Origin: Akkermansiaceae bacterium UBA1506
Lineage (GTDB): Bacteria; Verrucomicrobiota; Verrucomicrobiia; Verrucomicrobiales; DEV007
Assembly: GCA_002323995.1 (NCBI GenBank)
Contig: DCQY01000009.1
Location: forward strand, 1-40,170
Direction of reading: 5' to 3'
DNA length: 40,170 bases
The notes beneath the pieces are model-generated. The model did no database searches. It was not told the DNA's origin and saw nothing but the letters and a program-made list of their open reading frames with translations. The translations under genes and the position numbers were made by a program. Positions 32,586-40,170 of this stretch are shown here, one piece after another. The first letter of the stretch is position 1; the number at the start of each line of letters is the position of its first letter.

Positions 32586-33884
32586 TCAGGTTCCGTTTTG
32601 CCGGGCTTTGTCGAGCAGAACAGCGAAAAGAATGACCGCTCCCAAAACAACCTGCTGGAGGTAGCTGTCGAAGCCAAGTAAGTTCATCCCATTCTGGATT
32701 ACAGAGATAATAAACGCCCCAATCAGAGTTCCCATAACCCGTCCTGATCCACCGGACAGACTAGTACCTCCAACGACCACCGCTGCGATCACGGACAGCT
32801 CGAACATGACACCAAGATTGGGAGCACCGGTGGCCAGTTGAGAAGCCTGAATACAACCACCGAAGCCCGCGCAAAGACCACAAACCAGATAAACAAAAAT
32901 TAGGATTCGCTTCACTGGAACTCCTGACAGCCTTGCCGCTTCCTCGTTTCCACCCACAGCATAAATGTAGCGCCCCCATCGGGTGTGCCGCATGAAGACA
33001 TGGCCCGCCACGTAAAAGACGATCAGAACAAGAACAGTATTAGGAATCCCAAAGGTAGCTCCTCTTCCCAACCAAGTGATCGAATCAGGAACCTGGTAAA
33101 TAGAAAAGCCACCGGTCATCATGAATGCCGCCCCTCGGGCGATCAACATGACCGCTAAGGTGGTAATGAAAGGAGCCACTTCAAATCGGGCCACAAGAAA
33201 TCCCGCGATCGCTCCAATAGCTCCGCAGGCCAGCGTTGCTATGAGAAACCCCGCCCAGATAGCTCCCCCTCCGGCCTCAAGGCCGCCCATTACTTTTATC
33301 GCAAGAGTAGCCATCACGGCTGACAGCGCGACGAGACTACCCACAGAGAGATCAATGCCTCCAGTCAGGATAACTAAGGTCATTCCAATCGCTATTACCG
33401 CGATGACCACGATCCTATCGACAATGGCTAGCAGGTTACCACGCTTGAGGAAGTCTGAAACCATTCGCTCAGTTGGATAAATTATTTCGAGGTCCGGAGA
33501 CTCTTCTTGCAACGCTGAGAGAATGGTCCACTTCAACACATCACCACTCACGACCAGTAGCGACGGAGTGTTCCCCTCTGCCTCGGCAGTATCCCAGGCC
33601 TGCCGCAGGTCTCGGGGCGTACCGATTACCTGAGTCACGGTGACCTTCTCGTTCTTTCCTAAGTCAGCGGCAACAAATCCGGCGAAATCCCCCGACGGTT
33701 TCCTTACCGCTCCAACCACGAAGACTTCAGTCTTCGATGACATAGCTGCCAGCATTTCTTTGGAAAGGCGAGACGCTGCCGCAGCTCCAGTCGCGCTCTC
33801 CCGGTTGAGCGTCAGCAGACTGAACAACACGAATAGCGCAAACAGCACTAACACCATACCATACTCTCCTAGGAACTTTTTCAT
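32586..33884 (-). CDS. Sugar ABC transporter permease (RbsC-like) with an extra periplasmic domain
   Basis: 432 residues, about 110 more than usual RbsC. TM1 (about 8-24) is followed by a soluble insertion at about residues 28-140 ('VFVVGAVRKPSGDFAGFVAAD', 'LLVVSGDVLKWTIL') before the conserved permease core resumes at 'RGNLLAIVDR' and 'AIGMTLVILTGGIDLSVGSLVAL'. Later signatures 'RYIYAVGGNEEAARLSGV' and 'VVGGTSLSGGSGRVMGTLIGA' are standard. The core forms the sugar channel; the insert should face the periplasm, where it could contact the binding protein. Its start overlaps rbsA as ATGA. Confidence 0.9.
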   Translation of the reverse strand: MKKFLGEYGMVLVLFALFVLFSLLTLNRESATGAAAASRLSKEMLAAMSSKTEVFVVGAVRKPSGDFAGFVAADLGKNEKVTVTQVIGTPRDLRQAWDTAEAEGNTPSLLVVSGDVLKWTILSALQEESPDLEIIYPTERMVSDFLKRGNLLAIVDRIVVIAVIAIGMTLVILTGGIDLSVGSLVALSAVMATLAIKVMGGLEAGGGAIWAGFLIATLACGAIGAIAGFLVARFEVAPFITTLAVMLIARGAAFMMTGGFSIYQVPDSITWLGRGATFGIPNTVLVLIVFYVAGHVFMRHTRWGRYIYAVGGNEEAARLSGVPVKRILIFVYLVCGLCAGFGGCIQASQLATGAPNLGVMFELSVIAAVVVGGTSLSGGSGRVMGTLIGAFIISVIQNGMNLLGFDSYLQQVVLGAVILFAVLLDKARQNGT

Positions 33885-35404
33885 ACGGTCGCAGGTTCTT
33901 CCATTGCTAGGGCCAGAATATCCTCTTGGGTGGTTTCCGGCCCGTTTTCAACTTCCCCCACCAGACATCCTCCTTTCATGACTATGATGCGATCACTCAT
34001 GCCAAGAATCTCGGGTAACTCGCTGCTAACCATAATGATCGCCTTACCTTCACCCGCCAATCGATTCATGAGTTGGTAGATTTCGTATTTGGCCCCGACA
34101 TCAATTCCCCGTGTCGGCTCATCGAAGAGCATCACATGAGCCCGCCTCGCAAGCCACTTGGCAAGAACCACTTTCTGCTGATTTCCGCCGGAGAGTTCTC
34201 CTGCAAGCTGATCGGGGCCTGCCACCTTGATGGCTAACTCGTCTCGGTAAACGTCGAATTCATTTTGCTCCAAACGATCGTTGAGCCAACCTTTTCGACT
34301 GTAAAACTCTAAGTTTGGTAATCCAAAGTTGTCCACCGATGAATGGGACAACACGAGGCCTTCTTTCTTGCGATCCTCCGAAAGGAGGCAGACTCCGGCG
34401 GCAATGGCATCGCGAGGCGACCGCACGCTGACGAGCTCACCATTGACCCAAATCTCACCGGACTCACCGAGGTCTGCTCCAGCAATTAGTCTCATGGTTT
34501 CAGTACGCCCGGCCCCTACCAACCCCGAGAACCCAACAATTTCCCCAGCTTTAACCGAGAAACTGACTTCCTTTACTGCGGTGCCACGATTCAATCCTTC
34601 GACCCGCAGCACTTCTTCTCCAACGGTAACGTCGCGAGGAGGAAACTCCTTCTCTAGCGAACGTCCTACCATCATCTCAATTAAGGTGTCGCGACCAATT
34701 TCTGATACGGCTCCACCCCCGATGTATTGACCGTCACGCAACACCAGAAGTCGGTCGGCGATCGAATCGATCTCATCGAGGCGATGGCTGATGTAGATGA
34801 CACCAATACCTCTATCTTTCAAATCTCTAACCACTTGAAACAAGCGTTCAACCTCTTGGGCGGTCAGGACTGCGGATGGCTCATCCATCACAAGAATACG
34901 GGCATCAACCGCCAACGCCTTCACGATCTCAACAACCTGTTGCTGAGCTACAGTCAGATCGCCGCACTTGGAATCAGGGTCGATATCGAGTCCGATGCAA
35001 TCGAGCCATTTAAGTGCCTCTCGGCGCTCGCCTGACAAGTCAATCAACCCACAGTATGTTTTCTCGCGACCAAGGAACAGATTCTCGGAGACAGAAAGCT
35101 CCGGAATCAAGTTGAACTCCTGGTAGATTACAGCGACTCCAACTTCTCGAGCCGCTGTCGCCGAGTCAATCACTACCCCCTCCCCTTCGATCCAAATCTC
35201 TCCCTCGTCAGGTTGATGAGCCCCTCCCAACATCTTGATCAGGGTGCTCTTACCAGCGCCATTTTCTCCCAGAAGAGCCAAAACTTCGCCGGCATACAGC
35301 GAGAGGTTTACTTCATTCAAAGCATGGACTCCGGGGAACCGCTTGTGGATTCCCCGCATTTCCAAGAGCGGTGTTACTCTCGACTCATTCATTTGCCGAA
35401 CCAT
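33881..35404 (-). CDS. Sugar ABC transporter ATP-binding protein (RbsA-like, two NBDs)
   Basis: 507 residues, two tandem nucleotide-binding domains. First NBD: Walker A 'GENGAGKST' at 46-54, signature 'LTVAQQQVVEIVKAL', Walker B 'ILVMDEPSA'. Second NBD: degenerate Walker A 'GLVGAGRTE', signature 'LSGGNQQKVVLAKWL', Walker B 'VMLFDEPTRG'. This pattern, with a weakened second Walker A, is normal for ribose/monosaccharide importers. It powers uptake through the overlapping permease gene. Starts at 35404 or at the Met four codons on (35392) cannot be separated; neither has a Shine-Dalgarno. Confidence 0.94.
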   Translation of the reverse strand: MVRQMNESRVTPLLEMRGIHKRFPGVHALNEVNLSLYAGEVLALLGENGAGKSTLIKMLGGAHQPDEGEIWIEGEGVVIDSATAAREVGVAVIYQEFNLIPELSVSENLFLGREKTYCGLIDLSGERREALKWLDCIGLDIDPDSKCGDLTVAQQQVVEIVKALAVDARILVMDEPSAVLTAQEVERLFQVVRDLKDRGIGVIYISHRLDEIDSIADRLLVLRDGQYIGGGAVSEIGRDTLIEMMVGRSLEKEFPPRDVTVGEEVLRVEGLNRGTAVKEVSFSVKAGEIVGFSGLVGAGRTETMRLIAGADLGESGEIWVNGELVSVRSPRDAIAAGVCLLSEDRKKEGLVLSHSSVDNFGLPNLEFYSRKGWLNDRLEQNEFDVYRDELAIKVAGPDQLAGELSGGNQQKVVLAKWLARRAHVMLFDEPTRGIDVGAKYEIYQLMNRLAGEGKAIIMVSSELPEILGMSDRIIVMKGGCLVGEVENGPETTQEDILALAMEEPATV

Positions 35405-35462
35405 GCAAATCGAGGATGACCTGCCAGCTCAAGACTGTCTAGAATGATATTTTTAGAACTAA

Positions 35463-35478
35463 AGGCGCTTTCACGCCT
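35463..35478. promoter_or_regulatory. Inverted repeat upstream of the sugar ABC operon
   Basis: AGGCG-CTTTCA-CGCCT, five-base arms and a six-base centre, lies 59 bases before the rbsA-like start in a 142-base gap. Position suggests an operator; it could also be a weak hairpin in the readthrough transcript from the nitrilase gene. Confidence 0.3.
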
Positions 35479-35546
35479 CCCTCAAAAGAAAGCCTGTCCC
35501 TGATTTAAAATTTTTCTCTCAATCGCCTCTTACGATCTATTTTTCC

Positions 35547-36305
35547 TCAAACTTCGAGATCCTTTAACACCGGAAATTCCTCCCGACACGTTCGCAACCT
35601 GTCGTGGTCGAGTGTCACGTCAACTAGTCCCTCCTCACATCCCGCATCAGCCACTACCTCGCCCCACGGATCAATAACCACACTCCGCCCCGGGTATTGA
35701 TGATTAGGATCACTCCCACAGCGATTCACACCAACTACGTAGGCAAGATTCTCAATCGCTCGCGCCTTTAGCAAAGTCAGCCAGTGATCCAACCTCACCG
35801 ACGGCCAATTCGCGATGACGACAATCAGTTCGGCACCCTTGGCCGTCACGCGTCGAAACAACTCCGGAAAGCGAAGATCATAGCAGATCATAGGTGCCAC
35901 TTTCCAATCCTGCCAATGAAAGACCGTTAACTCTTTCCCTCTGCGATAAAAACGAGATTCGCCAGCGTAAGAGAAAGTGCGATTCTTTTGATAGCGCCCT
36001 AATTCTTTTCCAGATGGATCGAATGCAATAAGTTCATTGCAGCCCGATTCATCGCTGTTTTTCCTAACAAGCCCGCCCAAAGCCGCAGCTTTATGCCGGT
36101 CAGCTAACTTTTTCAGAAACACTTCGGAGGTCGATGGTTCTGCCTCCGCGGCAACGTCCACATCAAACGTAAAACCGGTGCTAAACATTTCCGGCAACAC
36201 GATGAGGTCAGCGGACCCAGCCTCGCCGAGCAACTTCTCAACCCTTGCATAATTTGCAGCAGAATTCTCCCACGCTATGTCCCACTGGCAACCAATCACA
36301 CGCAT
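35547..36305 (-). CDS. Carbon-nitrogen hydrolase (nitrilase superfamily, omega-amidase-like)
   Basis: 252 residues. The catalytic triad is visible: Glu39 in 'VLPEMFSTGF', Lys107 in 'RYQKNRTFSY', Cys141 in 'APMICYDLRFPELFR'. The short length and 'EMFSTGF' near the N-terminus fit the YafV/omega-amidase group, which hydrolyses alpha-keto acid amides such as 2-oxoglutaramate in methionine salvage and amide repair. Other amidase substrates are possible. Cytoplasmic. It lies 35 bases downstream of the oxidoreductase gene on the same strand. Confidence 0.88.
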   Translation of the reverse strand: MRVIGCQWDIAWENSAANYARVEKLLGEAGSADLIVLPEMFSTGFTFDVDVAAEAEPSTSEVFLKKLADRHKAAALGGLVRKNSDESGCNELIAFDPSGKELGRYQKNRTFSYAGESRFYRRGKELTVFHWQDWKVAPMICYDLRFPELFRRVTAKGAELIVVIANWPSVRLDHWLTLLKARAIENLAYVVGVNRCGSDPNHQYPGRSVVIDPWGEVVADAGCEEGLVDVTLDHDRLRTCREEFPVLKDLEV

Positions 36306-36340
36306 GACCTAAAAGGATTAAATGAATGAGCTTACCCTCT

Positions 36341-37462
36341 CTAAAACTCGACGTATTTTCCAGTCTCCATCGACCGCAGGGCCGCTTCCAGCACCGTTAT
36401 AATTTTTAAGCCGTCATTGAAATCCGGCTTGATCCCCGTGCCATCCTTAATGGCTTGCATGAAATCGACTGCTGCGTGCACGAAAGCATGCTCGTAACCA
36501 ATGATGTGCCCTGGGGGCCACCAGGCATTAGCGTAATCGTGACTGGGTTCATTGACCATAATGTCACGAAAGCCACGCTTGTCTTCGGGGTCTCCTTCAC
36601 TGAAAAACTTGAGGCGGTTCATTTCCTCCATATCCCAGGTAATCGCTCCCTTGGAACCGTAGATTTCAAAGGTATGACGATTACGACGCCCGGTCGCGTA
36701 ACGGGTTGTCTCGATCGTAGCGACCGCTCCATTCTTGAATTCACCCATCAGGTTCGCAGCGCATTCGACCTCTACCTCACCAGTTTGGGAGAGGTCATCC
36801 GTCATCTTCCGCTCACTCACGAACTGCTTTCCATGACAGATCAGTTTCGCGAAGTCACCGACGAGGAAATGAGCGAGGTCGATGGCATGAGACCCGAGGT
36901 CCCATAATGGACCGGCGCCGGCAGTCGCTTTCTTGAGCTTCCAGTCTAGCGGATGGTCGAGATTATTGAGCCAGCTCTGCTGGTAAGCACCACGCCAATG
37001 GCGAATCTCTCCGATTTCACCGTTATCAATCATCTTTTTCGCAAGGTGAACGGCAGGACAACGTCGATAGTTGTGGTTAACGTAATGCACTACCCCAGCC
37101 TTCTCAGCCGCAGCCAGCATGGCCCTAGCTTCATCCGCCGTCCGACAAAAGGGTTTCTCGCAAAAGACGTGCTTTCCTGCCTTGGCGGCGGCGATAGACG
37201 GTTCAGCATGAAGGTGAGTCGGCAGTGATACATCAATCACGTCGATATCATCGCGCTCTATCACTCGGTGCCAATCGGTCTCAATCTCAGCCCAACCCCA
37301 ACGATCAGCGAACTTCTGAAGATCTTTGGTGTCGCGACCACAAGCCACTTGCAGCACCGGTCGATACGGTGGATCAAAGAACCTTGTGGTTTGGCTCCAA
37401 CCGTTAGAGTGAGCTCGCCCCATGAAACGGTGACCGAGAATAGCAATATGCAGATCATTCAT
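36341..37462 (-). CDS. Gfo/Idh/MocA family oxidoreductase
   Basis: 373 residues. N-terminal Rossmann domain with 'IAILGHRFMGRAHSNGW' in place of the usual G-x-G-x-x-G, then the substrate-site 'EKP' at residues 102-104 in 'CEKPFCRTAD', and the C-terminal domain with 'WDLGSHAIDLAHFL' (Asp188, His192). These NAD(P)-dependent enzymes oxidise or reduce sugars, inositols and derivatives. The next gene downstream is an amidase, and a sugar importer is 0.9 kb further, so a role in catabolism of an imported sugar is plausible but inferred. Diverges from recQ over 104 bases. No signal peptide. Confidence 0.9.
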   Translation of the reverse strand: MNDLHIAILGHRFMGRAHSNGWSQTTRFFDPPYRPVLQVACGRDTKDLQKFADRWGWAEIETDWHRVIERDDIDVIDVSLPTHLHAEPSIAAAKAGKHVFCEKPFCRTADEARAMLAAAEKAGVVHYVNHNYRRCPAVHLAKKMIDNGEIGEIRHWRGAYQQSWLNNLDHPLDWKLKKATAGAGPLWDLGSHAIDLAHFLVGDFAKLICHGKQFVSERKMTDDLSQTGEVEVECAANLMGEFKNGAVATIETTRYATGRRNRHTFEIYGSKGAITWDMEEMNRLKFFSEGDPEDKRGFRDIMVNEPSHDYANAWWPPGHIIGYEHAFVHAAVDFMQAIKDGTGIKPDFNDGLKIITVLEAALRSMETGKYVEF

Positions 37463-37566
37463 GATCCCTTCGCATACCCCTGACCGGAATCAGGTGAAAG
37501 TAAAATTCTCAGCGTTTTCCGTATGCAAAACCTAAATTACTGTTCATAATAACACACTAGCATTGT

Positions 37567-39711
37567 ATGACGAATCTCGCGGCTGATACCCAATTGATCC
37601 GAGACCCCCTCGAGGCGCTCGAGCATCACTTTGGTTTCGGTGAATTTCTTCCTGGTCAGGAAACCGTCCTCTCTGCTCTGCTTTCGGGTCAAGACACCCT
37701 TGCCGTCATGCCTACAGGAGGAGGTAAGTCGCTTTGCTACCAACTCCCTGCGATGATTATGGAGGGCGTCACTCTGGTGGTCAGCCCGCTCATCGCTCTC
37801 ATGAAAGATCAAGTCGACGGACTGCAGAGAAAAGGTATCCCCGCAACAATGATCAACAGTACGCTCTCCCCCGCTGAGCAGAGCGACCGGCTTCGAGATC
37901 TGGCGGAAGGGCGATTCAAGCTCGTCTACATTGCGCCTGAACGTTTTCGCAGTAGTCAGTTTATTCGAGCGCTCAAGCAAGTGCCCATTGCCCTTTTTGC
38001 AGTCGATGAAGCCCACTGTCTCAGCCAATGGGGGCATGACTTTCGGCCCGACTATATTCGCCTCTCCGAAGCACTTGAAGAACTGGATCACCCTCAAACT
38101 GCTGCCTTCACCGCCACTGCGACTCCGGTTGTTCGCCAGGACATTCTCGACGTCCTTAAGTTGCGCGACCCCTTTGTTTCCATTAGCGGATTCGAACGGC
38201 CCAACCTGAGTCTGCGAGTGTTGCACTGTGAAGATCACCGGACCAAATACAATCGGCTCAAATCGCTTATTGAATCCCAACGCACCGGAATCGTCTACTG
38301 CTCCACTCGCAAGCGAGTCGAAGAGGTCAGCGCCTCTTTATCGGGCATGGGCGTGAAACTAGTCGCCTACCACGGCGGAATGGACGACAAGGACCGGGAA
38401 TGGGCTCAAAACGTTTTTCTTGATCGTAGCTACGATGTCGTCGTTGCGACCAACGCATTTGGCATGGGAATTGACCGACCCGATGTCCGTTTTGTGGCAC
38501 ACTTTGATATACCGGGCAGCATCGAGGCTTACTATCAGGAAGCAGGCCGCGCCGGACGCGACGGGGAACCTGCGGTTTGTGAACTGCTCTTCAATTACGC
38601 TGATACCAGAACCCAGGAGTTCTTCATTGATGGCAGCAATCCGACTCCTGAGGTCATTCTCGACACCTACACTGCGCTTTACCACCTCTGCGGTGCGAGT
38701 AACGAAGGCGTCGCCATCCCGATTCGAGATCTCGCTGACCAGATCAACGTAAAGAACACCATGCAGGTCAGCAGTGCCATCAGCCATCTAGTTCGTTCCG
38801 GCTACCTTGAACGTTTTGAGATGCCCGGGGAGCGCGCTCGCGGGACCCGACTTATTGATCCCGAGCTAAAGGACACCGATCTGACAATCAACAGCGAATC
38901 GCTTCACGAGAAAGAGCGGCGCGATCGGGAAAAGCTCGATGCCATGATCAAGTTCTGCTACGAACGGGATACTTGTCGGCAGCAATGGATTCTCGAATAC
39001 TTTGGCGAATCAGACTCCACCCCCTGTGGTAGCTGCGATATTTGCGATGAATCCGGCGAGCGTGATAGCCGGGAACCGGATGACGAAGAATTTGTCATCG
39101 CGCGGAAAGCGCTTTCTGGCGTTGCCCGCACCTGCGGGCGCGACGGCGGAGGCAATTGGGAGCCTCGCATTGGCAAAGGTAAGATTGTCCAAATGCTGAC
39201 AGGCTCAACGTCCCAGGATCTAAAAGCTGCGCGACTCGACGAACTCAGTACCTTCGGTATCCTCAAGGACTGCGGCTCCACCTACGTTTTTGCGCTTTTG
39301 TCAGAGATGGAACGGGCCGGACTCGTTGCCATCAAAAAGACCCCCTACCCACTTCTGACAATCACCCGCCGCGGCAGTGAAGTCATGCGTGGTGAGCGCC
39401 ATTTTCAGCTCGCCTGGCCGGACCGCGACCAACTCCAAAGTAAATCGAAGACGCCACTGGCTAATCCTGACTTGGAGGAGTTGGCGTTCGACGACGCGCT
39501 TTTCGAAGCACTCAAGGCGGTGCGAAATCAGATCGCGAAGGAGGAAGGCAAACCCGCCTACGTCATCTTTGGCAACCAAGTCCTCGAGTTTCTCACGCGG
39601 TTGCGCCCCAAGACCGAAGAAGATGCACTTCGCATTCGTGGAATCGGTGAGGTTAAAGCCAAGCGATACCTCAAACCTTTTCTGGACGCCATCCGCGAGC
39701 ACGATTCATAA
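37567..39711 (+). CDS. recQ: ATP-dependent DNA helicase RecQ
   Basis: 714 residues, slightly longer than E. coli RecQ (about 610). Helicase motifs in order: Walker A 'MPTGGGKS' (48-55), 'DEAHCLSQWGHDFRPDY' (DEAH at 147-150), 'FTATATP', 'YCSTRKRVEE', 'ATNAFGMGIDRPDVRFV' and 'YYQEAGRAGRDG'. The zinc-binding cysteines lie at about 462-491, ending 'CGSCDIC'. A winged-helix RQC domain and a C-terminal HRDC domain (about 641-712) follow. It unwinds DNA 3' to 5' in recombination and fork repair. The start at 37567 leaves a normal short N-terminus. Confidence 0.96.
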   Translation: MTNLAADTQLIRDPLEALEHHFGFGEFLPGQETVLSALLSGQDTLAVMPTGGGKSLCYQLPAMIMEGVTLVVSPLIALMKDQVDGLQRKGIPATMINSTLSPAEQSDRLRDLAEGRFKLVYIAPERFRSSQFIRALKQVPIALFAVDEAHCLSQWGHDFRPDYIRLSEALEELDHPQTAAFTATATPVVRQDILDVLKLRDPFVSISGFERPNLSLRVLHCEDHRTKYNRLKSLIESQRTGIVYCSTRKRVEEVSASLSGMGVKLVAYHGGMDDKDREWAQNVFLDRSYDVVVATNAFGMGIDRPDVRFVAHFDIPGSIEAYYQEAGRAGRDGEPAVCELLFNYADTRTQEFFIDGSNPTPEVILDTYTALYHLCGASNEGVAIPIRDLADQINVKNTMQVSSAISHLVRSGYLERFEMPGERARGTRLIDPELKDTDLTINSESLHEKERRDREKLDAMIKFCYERDTCRQQWILEYFGESDSTPCGSCDICDESGERDSREPDDEEFVIARKALSGVARTCGRDGGGNWEPRIGKGKIVQMLTGSTSQDLKAARLDELSTFGILKDCGSTYVFALLSEMERAGLVAIKKTPYPLLTITRRGSEVMRGERHFQLAWPDRDQLQSKSKTPLANPDLEELAFDDALFEALKAVRNQIAKEEGKPAYVIFGNQVLEFLTRLRPKTEEDALRIRGIGEVKAKRYLKPFLDAIREHDS

Positions 39712-40170
39712 AAACTTCCCTCACCGGAACGGGACGATAAAGACGCAGATTGGACGGCTCACGCGCCGGTGAGCACTACCAACCCAAGTCATTCACACTC
39801 AAACGATCTCGCTTAGCAAAACACCTCTCGTAATTAACTTTATTTTTCTACATAACCTCCTAATTATTATCATATAGAATAATATATTTACTTTTTTATA
39901 GGTAACCGCCTAAGCCCCGACTACGACCCCATTAATCCCGCCATACTGAAGACTATCGACAGGATCGACGCACTTTGAAGGCTCACCAACTGGAATTCAC
40001 TGCCCGCGCCCAAGTCACGTGACAAAACCCGACGGGTAAAAACCGGTTTACACCCAATTTTTATTTTTATATAAATTTTTTTAATTTTAAAAACATGAGA
40101 AGTCCCCCACGCGGAACTCGCTGCTCACGATAAGACCAGTCTGGATCCCTTCTGGCTTAAGGACGACTCC
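39712..40170. other. 459-base AT-rich region to the window end
   Basis: After the recQ hairpin the sequence has two very AT-rich tracts (about 39835-39900 and 40058-40092) around a GC-richer middle. No credible complete gene is seen. On the minus strand one frame stays open for 27 codons from the right edge (to a TAA near 40088), which could be the tail of a gene beyond the window but is short enough to be chance. Confidence 0.5.
39757..39774 (+). terminator. Hairpin after recQ, possible terminator without T-run
   Basis: GCTCAC-GCGCCG-GTGAGC is a six-pair hairpin 46 bases after the recQ stop. A competing long-range pairing exists between CTCACCGG (39720-39727) and CCGGTGAG (39766-39773). No T-run follows, so factor-independent termination is uncertain. 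Confidence 0.3.

Noticed and set aside
37537..38280. 247-codon open frame antisense to recQ
   Set aside because: It covers the RecQ helicase motifs on the other strand and has no domain of its own.
40033..40092. Terminator-like GGGT...ACCC stem before the AT-rich tract at the window end
   Set aside because: The pairing is broken in the middle and leaves no proper loop, so it is probably chance.

Overview
The window looks like the chromosome of a member of the Verrucomicrobiota, probably a marine or other aquatic one. The evidence is the mixture of gene families: ThuA-domain protein, secreted sulfatases, a pentaheme cytochrome beside a soluble propeller dehydrogenase, a neutral-ceramidase-like protein, a XylR-type (LacI-like plus AraC) regulator, HEAT/PQQ-propeller pairs, and Gfo/Idh/MocA and TIM-barrel sugar enzymes. 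This is a judgement from protein families; no 16S rRNA gene is present. Most start codons lack a visible Shine-Dalgarno sequence.

Layout. Positions 1-155 hold the end of an incoming gene. 197-1962 (+) encode a secreted ThuA protein and a HisN-like phosphatase. 2170-4516 (-) is ilvB-ilvN (acetolactate synthase). 4826-7133 (-) is a low-molecular-weight phosphatase followed by an in-frame RpiB-GlyA fusion, a compressed form of the ywlE-rpiB-glyA order known from Firmicutes. 7269-11156 (+) carries a PtsN-like EIIA domain, argS, a TPR protein and a serine hydrolase.

11157-23695 is a catabolic block. A XylR-type regulator (17649-18812, +) diverges from a five-gene operon (17575 to 11157, -): DJ-1/PfpI protein, Tat-exported TIM-barrel protein, pentaheme cytochrome c, propeller dehydrogenase-like protein and sulfatase. 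Every junction in that operon is a 4-base ATGA overlap. Downstream of the regulator, on the same strand as it, are a ceramidase-like protein and two more sulfatases. The three sulfatases have three different active-site motifs and none is the canonical C-x-P-x-R. The natural reading is a regulated pathway for a sulfated substrate that couples desulfation and oxidation in the periplasm to a cytochrome chain. The substrate cannot be told from the sequence, and this operon is the best candidate here for an undescribed system.

23728-26933 returns to housekeeping and envelope genes: tRNA-Asp, rplS with a strong terminator, a two-BON plus OmpA-like protein, and a three-LysM protein, the last two convergent on one bidirectional terminator. 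27321-31560 (+) has a GT4 glycogen-synthase-like glycosyltransferase, a HEAT/beta-sandwich secreted protein, a PQQ-like propeller protein and a small zinc-ribbon membrane protein. 31567-35404 (-) is a ribose-type sugar ABC importer (rbsA-, rbsC-, rbsB-like) whose permease has a large extra periplasmic domain. 35547-37462 (-) encodes a nitrilase-family amidase and a Gfo/Idh/MocA oxidoreductase; 37567-39711 (+) is recQ. The last 459 bases are AT-rich with no convincing gene. I saw no CRISPR array, insertion sequence, prophage or rRNA gene.
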